Source of the DNA: Primulina eburnea
Taxonomy: Eukaryota; Streptophyta; Magnoliopsida; Lamiales; Gesneriaceae
NCBI RefSeq assembly: GCF_022965805.1
Contig: NC_133109.1
Span: 4,937,869 to 5,001,868, forward strand
Length of the DNA stretch: 64,000 bases
Direction of reading: 5' to 3'
The notes beneath the pieces were generated by a model. It did no database searches and had not been told where the DNA came from. It worked only from the letters and a program-made list of their open reading frames with translations. Within the stretch, counting starts at the first letter, position 1, and every line of letters starts with the position of its first letter. The position numbers and the translations under genes were made by a program. This document shows positions 1 through 12,584 of the stretch, one piece after another.

Positions 1-1033
1 TAATTACCTAAAAAAATTACCCAATTGTCCTAAATTTCAAGAATTCCACAATTACCCATAAGTTGTTGGCATTCTTAATTCCATCTTATAAGTTTCTCGT
101 AACATAAAGTTCGACAATCTTAAGCTTATTAAACCCAAAATCAATTTCCATAACATGTCTTATATTTCTATTAATATTTAAAATCCCAAGTGTTCCTCAA
201 AAGTTCGTATTTAATCCTCAAAAATTTCGGACTTTGCAATTTGGCCCTTAAAGTTCCCAAAATTTATATTTTTGACCCTACAACTCTTTGAAATTTGCAT
301 CTTCATACCCATAAATTTTTCGACTTAACCCCATTAACCTTAAAATTCTTGAACTAAAAATTTAATCCCAAAATTTGGTAAATTCGAAAATAATCCCTTA
401 GAATATTGCTTTGCACTTAGGTCTTTAAAATTTTCAATTCGTTCAATTCAATCCTTAAATCCAACTGGGAAGACATGCATCCTAAATAAATTCTACGTCT
501 TTATATTTCTAAAGATCGTCGTAGTCCCGAACCATTAATCCTTTAATGGAGTTCTAAAAGAATCAACTCAGCTAACAACCATGAATTATCAGAAATTTCT
601 TATAAAATCTACAAGTCCCAAAAGTATTCATCATTATCAAGTTTAATATATGACCCACAAGTATAACATTAGTACTATTAACCAAAAATTAATATAGACA
701 AATCATTTTCAACTTTTCCAAACGCCCAAAAGTAAATTTTTACTCATGTCCAAGTCCACCACACCAACATGCAAGAAATTAATTACTTTCTCATTTCATG
801 TCATAACATGCATAAAAATTTTAAAGATCCAATCTCAATTCATAACGACAAGTCAGCCTGTACTCTGAAACGTATGTCATGTAAACATACAGGTAATAGA
901 ATTTAAAGCATACACATACTGAAATAATGACTTGATGTTCATTACTTAAAAGACTTTAAAACTTACAGACTTGAGGTGTGACTTCGTGAGCTTCTTGCGA
1001 CTGGCAGTAGGCATAACACTTTACAAGAACACC

Positions 1034-1045
1034 GCTCTGATACCA
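1034..1045 (-). other. Primer-binding site of the left gypsy element
   Basis: On the minus strand this reads TGGTATCAGAGC, the standard complement of the 3' end of initiator tRNA-Met. It lies 2 bases inside the LTR end at 1,048. It fixes the element's orientation and shows that 1,048-5,006 is the 5' LTR. Confidence 0.85.
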
Positions 1046-1821
1046 ACTGTAACAAACCGTACTTTTTACCATTCAAAATTTGCGGAAAAATTAAAAATTT
1101 TCTTAAACATAAAATTCATACAGTCGTTACTTATCATTCAACATAATAATATTTAAAATCAACATCCCATACTCAAAATTTCCAACAAAGTACTTATTCC
1201 AAATTATCTCACAACCAACATAAAAACATAGTATTTTAAAGTTTTCATAAAACATAAACATAGTGGTCCTCGGGTTTAGCCTTCCGCTCAGTCCAAGCCT
1301 GCCCCTTGGTCGCCACCTCCTGTCTCCCCATCAACATACTCACCTGCATCGATCAAGTCTAGTGAGTCTAAAGACTCAACACGTATAAACTGGGAATAAC
1401 GAGTACTACATAATAAAATCGCATACACCTTCAAAATAGATTGTACATAATTCAAACTTGAACTTTTCATAATAAACTTAAACTTTCATAAACTTGCTCT
1501 TGGCATAAACTTTGAACATATTTGCATACATAATATGACGTGCCATCACATAAACTTTTCTTTAACATGCTTTCATACTTCAACATACTTAACTTCATCA
1601 TTTTGTGTAGAGGATGTTTCAAAGCAAGTGACCCATAACATAATAAATATCTGATCAGACAAACCACAGTACTGGGCTGACAGGGACGTATCCACTGCCA
1701 CATACATGATATCCCTGTTCATAGTTTAACAGGCCAGTTGATCCACGTTCATAATTTAACGCTTCACAACCACGATCTAACCCATTCATAATTTAACGGG
1801 CGGATTGGTCCCCGTTCATAA

Positions 1822-2218
1822 TGTGAGGCCCGGGGCCGAAGAGGGCGGGGGGTGAACGCCGGTGCCATCAGTTGCACGGACAATGAGCGGCTCCTGGCAG
1901 GCTTCTAGGTGAAGGGAACATGAATGAACCGACCCACATGGGAATGAGAGGGATTCCGAGACTGGGCAATGTAATGGACTGAACAGTTGAAGAGGGCTTA
2001 AAAGATTTGATTGGTACTACTCATATCACGAAGGTGCATCTTCTTTTCGGTAGCTCATCACATAAGAACTCCAAAGTTAAGCGTGCTTGACTTGGGGCAA
2101 TTTTGGGATGGGTGACCTCCTGGGAAGTTTCCTAGGGTGCGTGTGAGTGAGGACATAAGCACGCTGGAAAGACTCGTCTTGGTACAGTGAGGACAGTCGT
2201 CAAATCTGGGGCGTTACA
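1822..2218 (+). mobile_element. Solo LTR of a Cassandra/TRIM-like element with 5S rRNA-like core
   Basis: This 397-bp block starts TGTGAGGCCC, ends GGGGCGTTACA and is flanked by the direct repeat CATAA (1,817-1,821 and 2,219-2,223). That is the signature of an integrated LTR. It interrupts a run of 'cataatttaacg' motifs in the gypsy LTR. Its middle closely resembles the internal promoter of plant 5S rRNA, as in LTRs of the Cassandra TRIM group. Only one LTR is present, with no primer site, so it is a solo LTR left by LTR-LTR recombination. It is GC-rich compared with its host LTR. Confidence 0.85.
2075..2127 (+). promoter_or_regulatory. 5S rRNA-like Pol III internal control region
   Basis: A-box-like agttaagcgtgcttg lies at 2,075-2,089 and C-box-like gggatgggtgacctcctggg at 2,105-2,124, in the order and spacing of a 5S gene. 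In Cassandra-type LTRs such a region is thought to drive RNA polymerase III transcription. Activity here is not shown. Confidence 0.75.
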
Positions 2219-2627
2219 CATAATTTAACGCTTTCCCATCCTAACTTCAAACCCGTTCATAATTTAACGGGGTGGAGAGGTCCTCGGCCACGTTCACCGA
2301 CTTCCAAACCCATTCACTTTTGGTCACAAGACATTTAGCATATCTCAAAAACTTCAAATATTTTCTTTGCACGTCATACATACTTACTTTGCATTGAGGG
2401 ATTCGTTGGATGTCAATCGGGTCGTTGCTGCAACATAGTAACATGAATACATAAACTTAACCTGTACAACTTACGTAAAAGTCATGCTTAATCTCAAGCT
2501 AAATAAATTCTTAGAACATTCTATAATTTCTCACAACTTGACCTTGTAAAACATCATATTTAATCATAGCATAAAACCTCAAACCAAACCTTAAGTGATA
2601 AAATATTTATCCCAAAAACTGAAGCTA

Positions 2628-2779
2628 CACGGACCCCGTACCCAGGTCCGTGTAGGTACTGCCTCATATGTGTCGTGTAAAAGAAGGGCACGGACCCCGT
2701 CCCTAGGTCCGTGTAGGTACTGCCTCATATGTGTCGTGTAAAAGAAAGGGCACGGACCCCGTCCCTAGGTCCGTGTAGA
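2628..2779. repeat. 61-62 bp tandem repeat, about 2.5 copies
   Basis: Copies begin at 2,628, 2,689 and 2,751, each starting cacggaccccgt and containing taggtccgtgtag. They are nearly identical and lie inside the gypsy LTR. Confidence 0.85.
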
Positions 2780-3227
2780 GTCCGTGTCTGTGCGTTTAAA
2801 TATGTGTCGAAGAAATGAGAAGGCACGAACCCCGTGCTAACCTCCGTCTCCAGGTTTGTGTCCGTCTGCCCAACGAATTATTTGATGAAAATTTTATGAC
2901 ATGTCTATTCTCCCAATTAACACATAATGCATCAAGATTCAACACTATGAGACCATTTTAGGACACCATAACAATGAACTAAACTTTTATAATCACCCTA
3001 CAATTTATACGACCCAAAAATACTGTCATTTATATTAAAGTTTATTTCTTACAACTTCTTAATAATTCAAGCTCTTAACGACATGAATCAAAACCTCAAA
3101 AATACTCTAAACATCATTACTAACTTTCTTATATGCAGCAACGATCACCCGTCGATCCCCAACAAAGCCTGAAACATAAAAACTTCAAGAACATATTAAA
3201 ATTCATAACTTTCTTGAAACACGATTT

Positions 3228-3755
3228 GAGCAGTCATACTAAAAACTCCATAACTCACTCGTTTTTAATCCAAATAACTCGAATTTTATATCAAATCGAA
3301 CGTATCGAAAAGATCTACGTTTTTGTAGTTAAAAGTTTTCTCAAAATCTTTACTGAAAAATCGCAGTATTTTACAGAACAGCAAAAACGTTTTTAAAAAA
3401 ATGCAGTTTGAGCAGTCCTACGAAAAACGCCATAACTCACTCAATTTTCATCCAAATATTTTGAATTTTATATCAAATCGAACGTATCGAAAAGATCTAC
3501 GTTTTTGTAGTTAAAAGTTTTCTCAAAATCTTTACTGAAAAATCGCAGTATTTTACAGAACAGCGAAAACGTTTTTAAAAAAAATGCAGTTTGAGCAGTC
3601 CTACGAAAAACGCCATAACTCACTCAATTTTCATCCAAATATTTCTAATTTTATATCAAATCGAAGGCATCAAAAAGTTCTACGATTTTCACGTTGAAAG
3701 TTTCTCAAAATATGTACCGAAAAATCGCAGTATTTTACAGAACAACAAAAACGTG
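3228..3755. repeat. About 183 bp tandem repeat, three copies
   Basis: Copies begin at 3,228, 3,410 and 3,593, each with gagcagtc and a later block aaaaatcgcagtattttaca. Copies 1 and 2 are closest; copy 3 diverges toward its end. The small ORFs here are products of the repeat, not genes. Confidence 0.85.
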
Positions 3756-5219
3756 AATTTGGTGATCCAAAATTGTTTCAAACTTGATCTAGACGTGATT
3801 GCTCAAACTTCTACGCATCGCACATATAATTTTCGCATAAATAACAACACAACGCATAATATGACAAGATCGATGCATCAAGAACAGAATATACGTGCCT
3901 TTTGATATTTAAAATACCGTAACGACGATACCGAAGCGGAAATGATGCGGAAGACGATCCGGGACGAACGTGACTCAATTTTCTTCAAAGAAAACTTACT
4001 AAAACTTGCAGGAAATTTGTAAAGGAAAGGAACGATGCTTGTTGAAAGGAAAGGGGAGAGAAGAGGAATAATATGGAGGTTGATGGAAAAGAGTTTAACA
4101 AACACTTGTCTTCCCTTTAGTCAAAAGAAGTAATAACATGTGTGTTTTGTTTTAACAATAAAGGGGTGTGTGTGTACATGTATGAATATATATATATAAT
4201 TGAATATATGTGTGAGTGATATGGAGATTATTGACAAAAGAGTTTAACACAAAATTCTCTCCTCCTTTAGTCAAATAAAATAATAGAATTGTGTTTATTG
4301 TTTTTGTGTATGTGATATACGTGTGTGTATGTAATATGCATAATTGAAGGTGTGTGTGTGTCTATTAGTCAAAAGAAGTAGGAGAAACGTGTGGGTGTGT
4401 CTAATTAGATATCATTTGTGCTAACTAATAAATAAAATACTAATAAAAATGCTAACCCACTTTAATTTAAAATAAACTTTTCAATTAAAATAACACACAC
4501 AAAAATACTAATTTTAAAAATCTTAAACTTTTAAAATTACTAATTAAATGATTTAGGTTTAAAATTACTAAACCTAAACAAATAATTTAAATTGCCCCTA
4601 TCTCAACTTAAAATAAAATGTCACAATTAGAATCACTAAAATCCACATTTGATAAACTTTTAAAATTTAAACTCCTAAAATAACTTAATATTTAAATTGG
4701 GTTTTTAAAATATTAACACTTCATAAATCATTTAAAATGTCTCATACCTAACTTAAATAAAATACCACATTAAAATTTACTAAAAATCGTCCCGGTCTCC
4801 TTTCCTCTATCTCGCCTCGAATAATCGTCTGGAACATAAAACTCAAGAAACATGTTAACATACATTAAATAAACATAAATAATTAAAATAATAAATTTCA
4901 TAAATAAATGAAAGCATACATTAAAATCATTTAATAAAATACATAAGAAATTTAAAAACTTGCACTCACGAGGTTCATGTGGACTTCTAATTTTCGAGAC
5001 ATCACAGATATTCTTAATATATTTCATTTGACCAGTCATGAGTCATGTTACAGAATTTCCGACAAGTTTCCTTACTCCTCGACAGTTTGTTGTTCCACAC
5101 AAAATTTCTTTTCTTGTAATGTATATTTTGCAAAACTTGAAGTTTTCTTATCTTAGTATTTAACAAAAAATATTCATGTACAGAATTTTGATAAAACTTA
5201 AATAGAAATTTGATTTTGT

Positions 5220-5640
5220 CAATCTTTGTGAAATAGATTCATAATCCCTATGCTCACCGATTGGAGATAATGTCTTTAGTAAGTGATGAAATAAGAGGTG
5301 TTTCATTCTCTGGGGGATCCTTGGTGAACTTCTTGATGTTCGTGTCAGGTCTCGTAAGCTTGATCAAATGAAAGGCTTCGTGTGAGTCTTTTTCGGCTGC
5401 TTCTGGTGTTGCACTAAAAAAAGTAGAGCCTCATGACGTCTCCATTGTTCAAATAGTCGTTGTTTGCACATGTTTCATGAACAACTTCTTGAATCCACTT
5501 TGTTAGTGTTGAGATTTCTGGTAAGCTGTTGATATAATATAAATAAAGGAAGAGCCCTGAATTCATACAATGTTTTGACCTCCTTGGGATATGAATTTAG
5601 TTTCATTTATCCCCTCGGATACTTTCTTGCTATATCAACC
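5220..5640 (-). pseudogene. Pararetroviral polyprotein-like fragment, far 3' side
   Basis: The minus strand holds open stretches in changing frames, including the readable segment INSLPEISTLTKWIQEVVHE near 5,535-5,475. It lies on the 3' side of the RNase H-like zone across the solo LTR insertion, so it is probably part of the same viral relic, beyond RNase H. I cannot assign a domain. A frameshift and stops break it. Confidence 0.45.
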
Positions 5641-6101
5641 TGAATTGTGGTTGGGTTGATTCATATTCTAGTTTTTTTTTTTTTTTTTTAATTCTGTTGG
5701 TAAATCTAAAATGGAGAAATTGTAAACTCGTTAGTACCAACATTAGTTTTTCCTTTGTCAGTTTAAAGTTTAAGGTTGATCTCTCCCTCGTTAATCCCTA
5801 AAGTGAAGGGTTAAATAGACGGCTCAAGATAAGGATCTGGAGCATCAATTTTTTCTTTGGCTGACTCATCTAAATATTTTCCTAGCTTAGCACTTTTTTC
5901 AATAGCATGAAGGATTGAATTTTGTAATACATACCATATATGAGTATAACAATGTAAACATCATGTGATTGGATAAGAGATATTGCTGTCACCAAATCAA
6001 CTTATTGTAGCCTACTTCTGCTTTAGGTCAAGTTTGTTAAACTCAATTTAAAATATTTCAAGATGTTCTCTCAAATGCCTCATCATTTTCGTGATGACAT
6101 C

Positions 6102-7810
6102 TGTAAAATCCAAGATTTTTGCATAATCGTGATAATATTTTTTGTAATTTAAGTGTGCTAGGATTATTCAATCTTTGAGTATCTATTTCATTATTTTATT
6201 TAAGATATAAGATTTGCAAGTTTATCTAAAGTTGTGTGGATAATTATATCGTGTACCATATTTTGGAGCTTGAGATTTAAGATAATATCGTGCATATTTT
6301 GAATTTGGGATAATAAATAGATCATGATCTAAGAAATTAAATAAGAAATTTTTGGATATAATCAAGTAAATTTTGAGATATAAATTCAAAGTTGAAAAAA
6401 TTATAACAGATAGATAGAAATATAAGATTTGAGATTATATTGATATTTGGGTAAGGATAATGAGATAGATAAGAGATAATAATCTATCTTAAATCAAGTT
6501 TGATTCGAAGTTCAAACGCGAGGATAATACACGATCATGATAACAGCCAACTCTATATAAATAGAAGAAGCTCTCATTCATCATTTACACATCAAATTTT
6601 CGAGTTTTGCTCTAATTTTTTGAAATTCATCTCCAAAAATTCTGCACGAGTCATCAAAATTTTGTCCAAGTTCAGAAATTCATTTTTTTACTCTGAAACA
6701 CGGAATCCGATCTCCACCATTCAGAATGGTCTTCCATATGTTTCGAATAACATACCTAAATTTCAGCCGAATCCAACGGTTAGTTTTTCGTTTATAGTAT
6801 TCGTAATAGAACTGCTCAGATTCTAGGCGGGAACAACATATCTACGATTTTTTGTCCATAAACAGGATAAAACGATTTCCAAACCCAATCTCCACCGTCC
6901 ATAATTTATTTGATCTACCTTTGAACGTACTGTAAAAATTTTAAGCCCGATCCAACGGTTCATTAAGGCGCAATGTTTTTTTTCAAGACGGCTCATTTTC
7001 TGGGCGATGTGCTGTTGCTTTTTCGAAGTGTCAGTTGCATGATTCTTCTATGTTTCTCGAATTTTCACGTTTTCTCCAAGGATCAAGGTAAGTGGGCTTG
7101 TTTTAAATGTGTAAATTTCGGGTATGCATTTCGTGTGTTTTAAAATTCGGTCGAGTGCAAATTCTTCTTCTACCCCTTCTGGTTAAGATTTTTGGCATGA
7201 GTTATGTTTTGACACTGTGAGGATTCAACTCGATATGAGTGGGAATCCCAACTATGATATGACCCTTACGAGGTGGGGATGTAACCGCTATATGGCCTTG
7301 TCCCCTTAGAGGAGTAAAAATTAGAGACTGATATTAGTAAACCATTGAAAGTAGAGGAATCTCAGTGTCAGGTAAATACTATGAATGTGATATGAATTAT
7401 GTTATGCAAGTCATGTGATTTCAAAATTTTATGCATGTTGTTTTGTTGTGCTCGAACGGCCCCCACTTGCCGAGTATTTCCCAAAATACTCACCCTGTAC
7501 TTTACCATCCCCAGATAAATCAGAAGAAGAAATAGAGAAACAAGAATCAGACACCAGTTTTTGGACTGATAGTGGACGCATGAAGAAATTTAATAAAAAA
7601 TATGTTCTTGTGAGTTTTAATTCAAGTTATAAACACTTCCGCAGATTTTTATCGTTTTCAGAGTTATTATTGTAAAGACGATTCTATTTTTATAGTATTT
7701 ATAATATAAACTGGTTTTCGTTTATAATGTACTACGAGACTTGTTATTTAGCAATTATGTGATTGTTGAATAACGCCGGTGTCGACTAACCCCGGTCTCG
7801 GTGCGTGAAA
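6102..7810 (+). mobile_element. Solo gypsy LTR inside pararetrovirus relic 1
   Basis: The block begins TGTAAAATCC and ends GGTGCGTGAAA (a CA end mutated to AA). It is flanked by the 5-bp duplication ACATC (6,097-6,101 and 7,811-7,815). It shares end sequences and the internal motif ccccacttg-c-gagtatttccc (near 7,461) with the solo LTR at 21,864-23,375 and the LTRs of the element at 27,454-41,415, so all three belong to one lineage. At 1,709 bp with no primer site or coding domain it is a solo LTR. The small ORFs at 6,500-6,826 and 7,415-7,675 are not supported as genes. Confidence 0.85.
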
Positions 7811-8019
7811 ACATCGACATCAGTGTTGTTCATATCTTGTTAAGAAATCTGGAAGAATATTTTCATGAGATATAATAATAACAGCATCAAAAATATAATT
7901 TTTACATAAAGTTTGTCATCTTAATAATCTTTTCTTCTCGGATTTAGATTCAATTCTATTTTTCAAGAAAGTATTATTTGTGTATTATCTACTCTAAAAG
8001 TAAATTTCTTAGCAAGTAA

Positions 8020-8420
8020 AAAAATGTGAAAAATTTTCAAAAGCTCTTTTTACTGCATTGAATTATTTTTCGTCGATGTTTCATCTTATTGCAAAATTCT
8101 GCATATGAGAATAATCCACTGCAATATTTGCATGCTTGTTCTCTTTCAGATGTGAGCTTAGTAAAACTGATGACCACCAATGATAACTGACTTCTGTATA
8201 TAATACCAGATCATCTTTATCTTGTTGATGAATAGTCATTTTTGGAAGATTTTTGCAAATTTCTTTTAGTTGGCTAAGTCCTTTAATGTATTCTTCTTTC
8301 TATATTAATTTTGCAACTTTCTTTAATAGTCGACTAAAGAATTTCCTTCATAACCACGCTTCTCGCGAAAATAGAGTGACAATTTTCTGTAAAATGTCTC
8401 CCTTATTCTCTGGACTATAA
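8020..8420 (-). pseudogene. Pararetroviral RNase H-like fragment
   Basis: Read on the minus strand, the stretch around 8,202-8,140 translates to LYTEVSYHWWSSVL, resembling the start of a caulimovirid RNase H domain, where an acidic catalytic residue follows a hydrophobic strand. Upstream, a charged segment around 8,410-8,330 (LSLYFREKRGYEGN) suggests the linker from RT. Several stops and frameshifts interrupt it, and the usual catalytic Asp is Glu here. RNase H would degrade the RNA template during reverse transcription; this copy is dead. Confidence 0.6.
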
Positions 8421-8901
8421 TCTTGTGATCACATGATTTTGCGAACATTAGTCTTCTAGTCTCATTTTTCTTGGGTATAAAATTTTAAACATTTGTAGAA
8501 AAAAATTTCCTAACAGAAAGTGTGCTCCAATGTCATGAAAGTAAATCAGTGGTATTTACCATGTATTAAGGTGTTTGCTCTGCACCTCCGATTCTGATTT
8601 CTGCTTTATTAATTCATTTCCATAGAATTAAGATTTGTTTCGAGAAATATAAGCAGCTAAATATTCCGCATTATATTATTCATACAACATCTATACTGGG
8701 ATATATCTTGAAAATGACTCATGGTCATTGAATTTTCCAGATCATATTTTATACTATGAATTTCATTTCATTCTCTAGACATTTTCAAAGTTTGTGTTCC
8801 TCAAGATACTCTAGTCCAAAAACCAATTGATCCAGTTGTTTTCATGAAACTCATTTTATATGAACTTCCTATTTACTGATTTTTATCACTCATTTGTAAC
8901 A

Positions 8902-9524
8902 TAGGAGGAGAGCCAGCTAAGGCTCAGGGTGGACGGTGTGGGCACTTCCCCACACTAGGCCCAAAAAAATAAGTATAAATATATATAATATACACCCAAA
9001 TTTTAGAATAAAATCTTAATTTTTTCCTTGATATTACTTCCCACATAAACAATATGTGACCTTTTGCATAGCTTTTCTGTCATGAGTCACAAACTTCATA
9101 CACTTTGATTAATAGTCATTCCAATTCATAATACCTATTGTTTCATCATTTATATTCTCTATAAAATACAGAATTTCATCAAATTCAAGGTTCGCTTTTT
9201 CATTCAATATTATTCGATCATTTAGTTGTTTTTAAATTTTGAGTCTTTTTTCCGATTGGGAATGAATTCATGCATTTTTTTTTCAACTGTAAAGTTGATA
9301 TTTTCTATCAGATTTTGTTTTAATCGTGAGTTTTGTACACGTTGTTCTTCATCATTTTTTGGCGCTTCCCATTAACTAACACCTACTTCTGATCTTGTGT
9401 GACTTGTGCTTGAACCTTATGACATATCATTTATGTTTGTTGATCAACCAGTCTTTTTTTTTTTTTACTTTATTAATTATATTATTATTACCTATACGGA
9501 ATAATGATCATGGCTCTGCCCCTG
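8902..9524. mobile_element. hAT-like non-autonomous element in pararetrovirus relic 1
   Basis: The left end (aggaggagagccagc) and the reverse complement of the right end (caggggcagagccatg) match imperfectly as short terminal inverted repeats of the CAGGG-CGGAGC type seen in plant hAT-like elements. Flanks tttgtaac and tttggtaa are only an approximate 8-bp duplication. The interior is AT-rich with no transposase. It separates the movement-protein-like zone from the RNase H-like zone. Confidence 0.5.
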
Positions 9525-9567
9525 TTTGGTAAGTTCTATCATAAGTTGTTAAAAATAGTATATGATA

Positions 9568-10260
9568 TTACAACAAAATTGATTTTTGTCTTGTAATATC
9601 GAATACTATTTCGAATTCCCTCCATCTTTCATAACATCTAAAATTTTCTATTGTTGAAATGATTTTTGTTACCGGTTGGATTTCCTGGACATGTGATTTT
9701 TCCCACATGTGACTTATGATCATATCTCCTTGAAAAGATAGTATCCTTGGTTCCAATCTAAGAATTTGATTCCTTTGTAGGAATGGTTTGTCTTGGATCT
9801 AGATATCTGTTTTTTGTATTGAAGGAAACTCGTTCTTTTCTGGATAAACAAGTTCTATAAAATCATTTTTAATAAAAAAAATTGTGAATGATGTGTATTA
9901 GATAGAGCATATGAAATTTGATAAGTAATATAATATGTTTTATTACCTTCTTTCATTAATCTTTTTTCCTTGAAATTTTGATGTAACATTAAAGCTCGAT
10001 TAAAATCTCGATCATTCAAGTTGTAAGCAATTCTTGTATAAATTACCATACAATTTTTCTTGCACGGAGATTTTCTGAGATAGTTACCGGTATCAAATTT
10101 TGAATATTATTCATTCATTTGTCGCATATAGCAATATCCATAAGTGCATGTATTCCTTCTTTGAAGGTAGCTTTTATTATGATCTGGATTGCTCCAATAT
10201 GAATCCAAGACATGGTTTGTGCTATTTTAAGCTTGAGCTTTTGAAATTCATCTTTATTTC
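9568..10260 (-). pseudogene. Pararetroviral movement-protein-like fragment
   Basis: The best stretch is 10,049-9,855, containing IAYNLNDRDFNRALMLHQNF and, further on, ITYQISYALSNTHHSQFF. It resembles the conserved core of 30K-superfamily movement proteins of plant pararetroviruses, which modify plasmodesmata for cell-to-cell spread. Weaker readable segments continue upstream to about 10,260 and downstream to 9,568 with interrupting stops. No complete reading frame exists. Family assignment is by recognisable pattern only. Confidence 0.6.
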
Positions 10261-10727
10261 TTCAAAATAAATTAATGTTATCTCCATACGATTTTCATAA
10301 GTTCCATGGGGATTGTCATTTTCTTTCTAAAAACCTTATAGATTAGATGATGTTTTATGTTACTTAGACCTAGATTTCTTAAGAATTTTTCTACCTGTAA
10401 TGCAGAGAATCTTTTATATCTCTGTAAGCTAGGATTTTATTTCCTGATTTTTTAGATCATGTTATGTTATGAGATATAATTATCTGGCTAAATAATCAAG
10501 ACAAATATTCATGTGTTTCATGTCAAAACACTTTGTCTTTAGTGAAATTCTGACTCAGTCTCTCTGTCGGATCTTTCTTGACCTAAGACTTTATTTTCTT
10601 CATATACACTCTCGTCTGATGGAATATACTCAAACTGATACACTTGAACTAGATCTCGGTAATAAACTACTTATTTTATATCTGGAATTGATTCGAAGCT
10701 CCTTATTACCTTTCTATTATTTTCTGG

Positions 10728-11893
10728 ATAGTTGGTCGAAATATGATCTCTTGCTCTACATGTCCAGCAATACAATCTTAAAAAATTTCCTTAGCTCTGG
10801 AGTGAGCTCTTCTGAAATTTTACTTTGTTTGTGTTCGTCTCATGTTTTGTGATGAGTTCAATGCTTGTGATGACATTTTTTTTCTTTGATGGTCAACTTT
10901 GTTTCCAAATTTATAAGACATGTCTTTCTGTCTAGACTATATTATTCTTGTTTTTTCAAGAACATCCTCCACGTCTTCCACTTATGGTATAAGAATGAAA
11001 TTTAAAGCTCTTCAATTTTCTTGCCTTTTTGCCTTACTTCCAGTGAATGTTGGAAGATCATTTTCTTTACAAGATAAAAGAGTACATTTATTAATTTTTA
11101 ATTTTTTAAATGTTGTCATATGACACCATCCTGCTAACTTTTCTTTAAGAAAATAAGCTCGTCTAACCAGAGAATCTAGATTTCCATGGATATATTATCT
11201 TATTAGCATTTCTCTTTCGTGACTTGGCATTTTGAAGAAGAAAAGTAGTATTGTTATATTTTTCGTCCCATGAACTCTATAAATATTTATGGAATAACAT
11301 AATATATTCACTCACTAAACAGATCTCATGTAATTCAAGACTATACATATCTTGAATATATATTTTTTCTTCATGTCTTGATTGTTAAAATAGTCTACCC
11401 TTATAAATTTTATTTTAAATAGGACATTCATTCTTTCGACTATCTCGCTAAAAGATTATCTGGTTAGGGCTGACTATTTGGTTTATGTCGAAGTCATGTC
11501 CAAGACGATTTTGACTTATCCCATGAAACTCATTTGTAAAAGTTTAATGAATTTTTCTTGGTTGAGATCAAGTAGTCCTATTGCGATTCTCATAGCTGAT
11601 GTCCAGTCATCCATGAAATTTTTTCTATTTTTGAAATCCAAAACATCAAGGTTAAGTATAACCCTATAAAAATATATTAGTTTTAAAACAATTTTCCCAT
11701 TGGGTGTTTGGTGCAAGATAATTTGATTTCTCTTTAACCTTGTTCCTGCTGAATGTGCTTCTCCACCGATTTGGAAATATGTTCTGGTTCTTCCCATGTT
11801 TGTATCATAAGATCCCATACTTTCATGTCTTGATGGTTCATGAGGAGGTGCCTTGCTAATTATGGGTTGTTCCCTTCCTCCAGTTGCGTTCAT
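10728..11893 (-). pseudogene. Pararetroviral coat-protein-like fragment with zinc-knuckle remnant
   Basis: An open stretch on the minus strand (11,893-11,516) contains FKNRKNFMDDWTSAMRIAIG, then LLDLNQEKFIKLLQMSFMG, like the conserved capsid region of caulimovirids. Beyond several stops, 10,769-10,728 encodes CWTCRARDHISTNY, a CX2CX4HX4C knuckle whose last Cys is now Tyr. The knuckle would bind nucleic acid during packaging. A basic stretch lies between the two. The gene is multiply disrupted and non-functional. A retrotransposon gag is an alternative, but the movement-like zone downstream favours a virus. Confidence 0.65.
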
Positions 11894-12565
11894 TTTCAGA
11901 TCTACTGCCTTGACATTTGCAAAAGACTGCGAGTTTTGAAATCTTCTAAATCAATCCTTTCTATAGTTGTCATTAGATTATTTTTTTCTCTGTGATAGTT
12001 ATAATTAGATTGATCATTTTTTGTTTGTTGGTTAAAGTTTTTTGCATCACATTGGTTGTTCTTCTTTGATGTAATAGAGGTTCAGTACCAAAAGATCGTG
12101 GTAACCTTATTTCTATAATCCTATTACTAGAACATGATTTTTGTTCTAGAGTTTGAATACTTTTTTGAATATTCTTTAATGTCTCAAGAATTTATTCTTG
12201 TTTTTCAATTATTTCTTCAATTTTCAGTGGTACATAATATAGTTTATTGCCATAATTTTGTATTGTGTTTTCGATTTCTCTAAAGTCTCTCGAAAGTTTA
12301 GTGAAATCTGAAGTTTAGAGAAATCTGGGACTACTTCTACGATTCTATTACTTTGAATCATAATTTTACATCAGTATTTTGATATGTTCCTATGGATTCC
12401 TGATATCTAACCTTGGTTATAACTTCTTGTTTGAAATATTCCAAAATGTTGGAATAAAACACGAAAATAATAAATCTTGAACGTATGTTAGGATTCATAT
12501 TTTGAGAAAATCTCCTCATCAAACATTTAATTATATATTAATAATATTGTATGTTTGAACTATTT

Positions 12566-12584
12566 AACCTAGGTTCTGATACCA
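12566..12584 (-). other. Probable pararetroviral tRNA-Met primer site
   Basis: On the minus strand this reads TGGTATCAGAACCTAGGTT, close to the conserved caulimovirid tRNA-Met site, which marks the genome start for minus-strand DNA synthesis. It lies about 0.7 kb upstream of the coat-like zone, as expected for a leader. A chance LTR-element primer site is possible, but no LTR end abuts it. Confidence 0.6.

Larger units (their letters stand above)
1..5006 (-). mobile_element. Ty3/gypsy LTR retrotransposon, 5' part only
   Basis: Read on the minus strand this is a complete 5' LTR (5,006 down to 1,048), a primer-binding site complementary to initiator tRNA-Met (1,045-1,034), and about 1 kb of untranslated leader running off the left edge. 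No gag or pol is inside the window; positions 1-1,033 hold no supported ORF. The LTR begins TGTGATGTCTCG and ends TTTGTTACA on the minus strand, giving TG...CA ends. The long LTR (3.96 kb, or 3.56 kb without the inserted solo LTR) and its resemblance to the solo LTR at 49,868-61,490 suggest a Tekay/Del-like chromovirus. The clade is inferred, as no protein domain is available. Confidence 0.75.
1048..5006 (-). repeat. 5' LTR of the left gypsy element
   Basis: The LTR is bounded by TG/CA ends and the adjacent primer site. It contains a solo LTR (1,822-2,218), a 61-62 bp tandem repeat (2,628-2,779), a three-copy tandem repeat of about 183 bp (3,228-3,755) and AT-rich, GT-rich sequence at 4,140-4,400. 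The blocks 'cctcggg', 'agtgagtctaaagactcaac' and 'cagtactggg' recur at 50,190-50,620, linking this LTR family to the solo LTR there. No real coding region is present. Confidence 0.8.

Noticed and set aside
2053..2150. A 5S rRNA gene
   Set aside because: Only the internal promoter part is 5S-like. The 5' end does not match 5S rRNA, and the block lies in an LTR with a target duplication.
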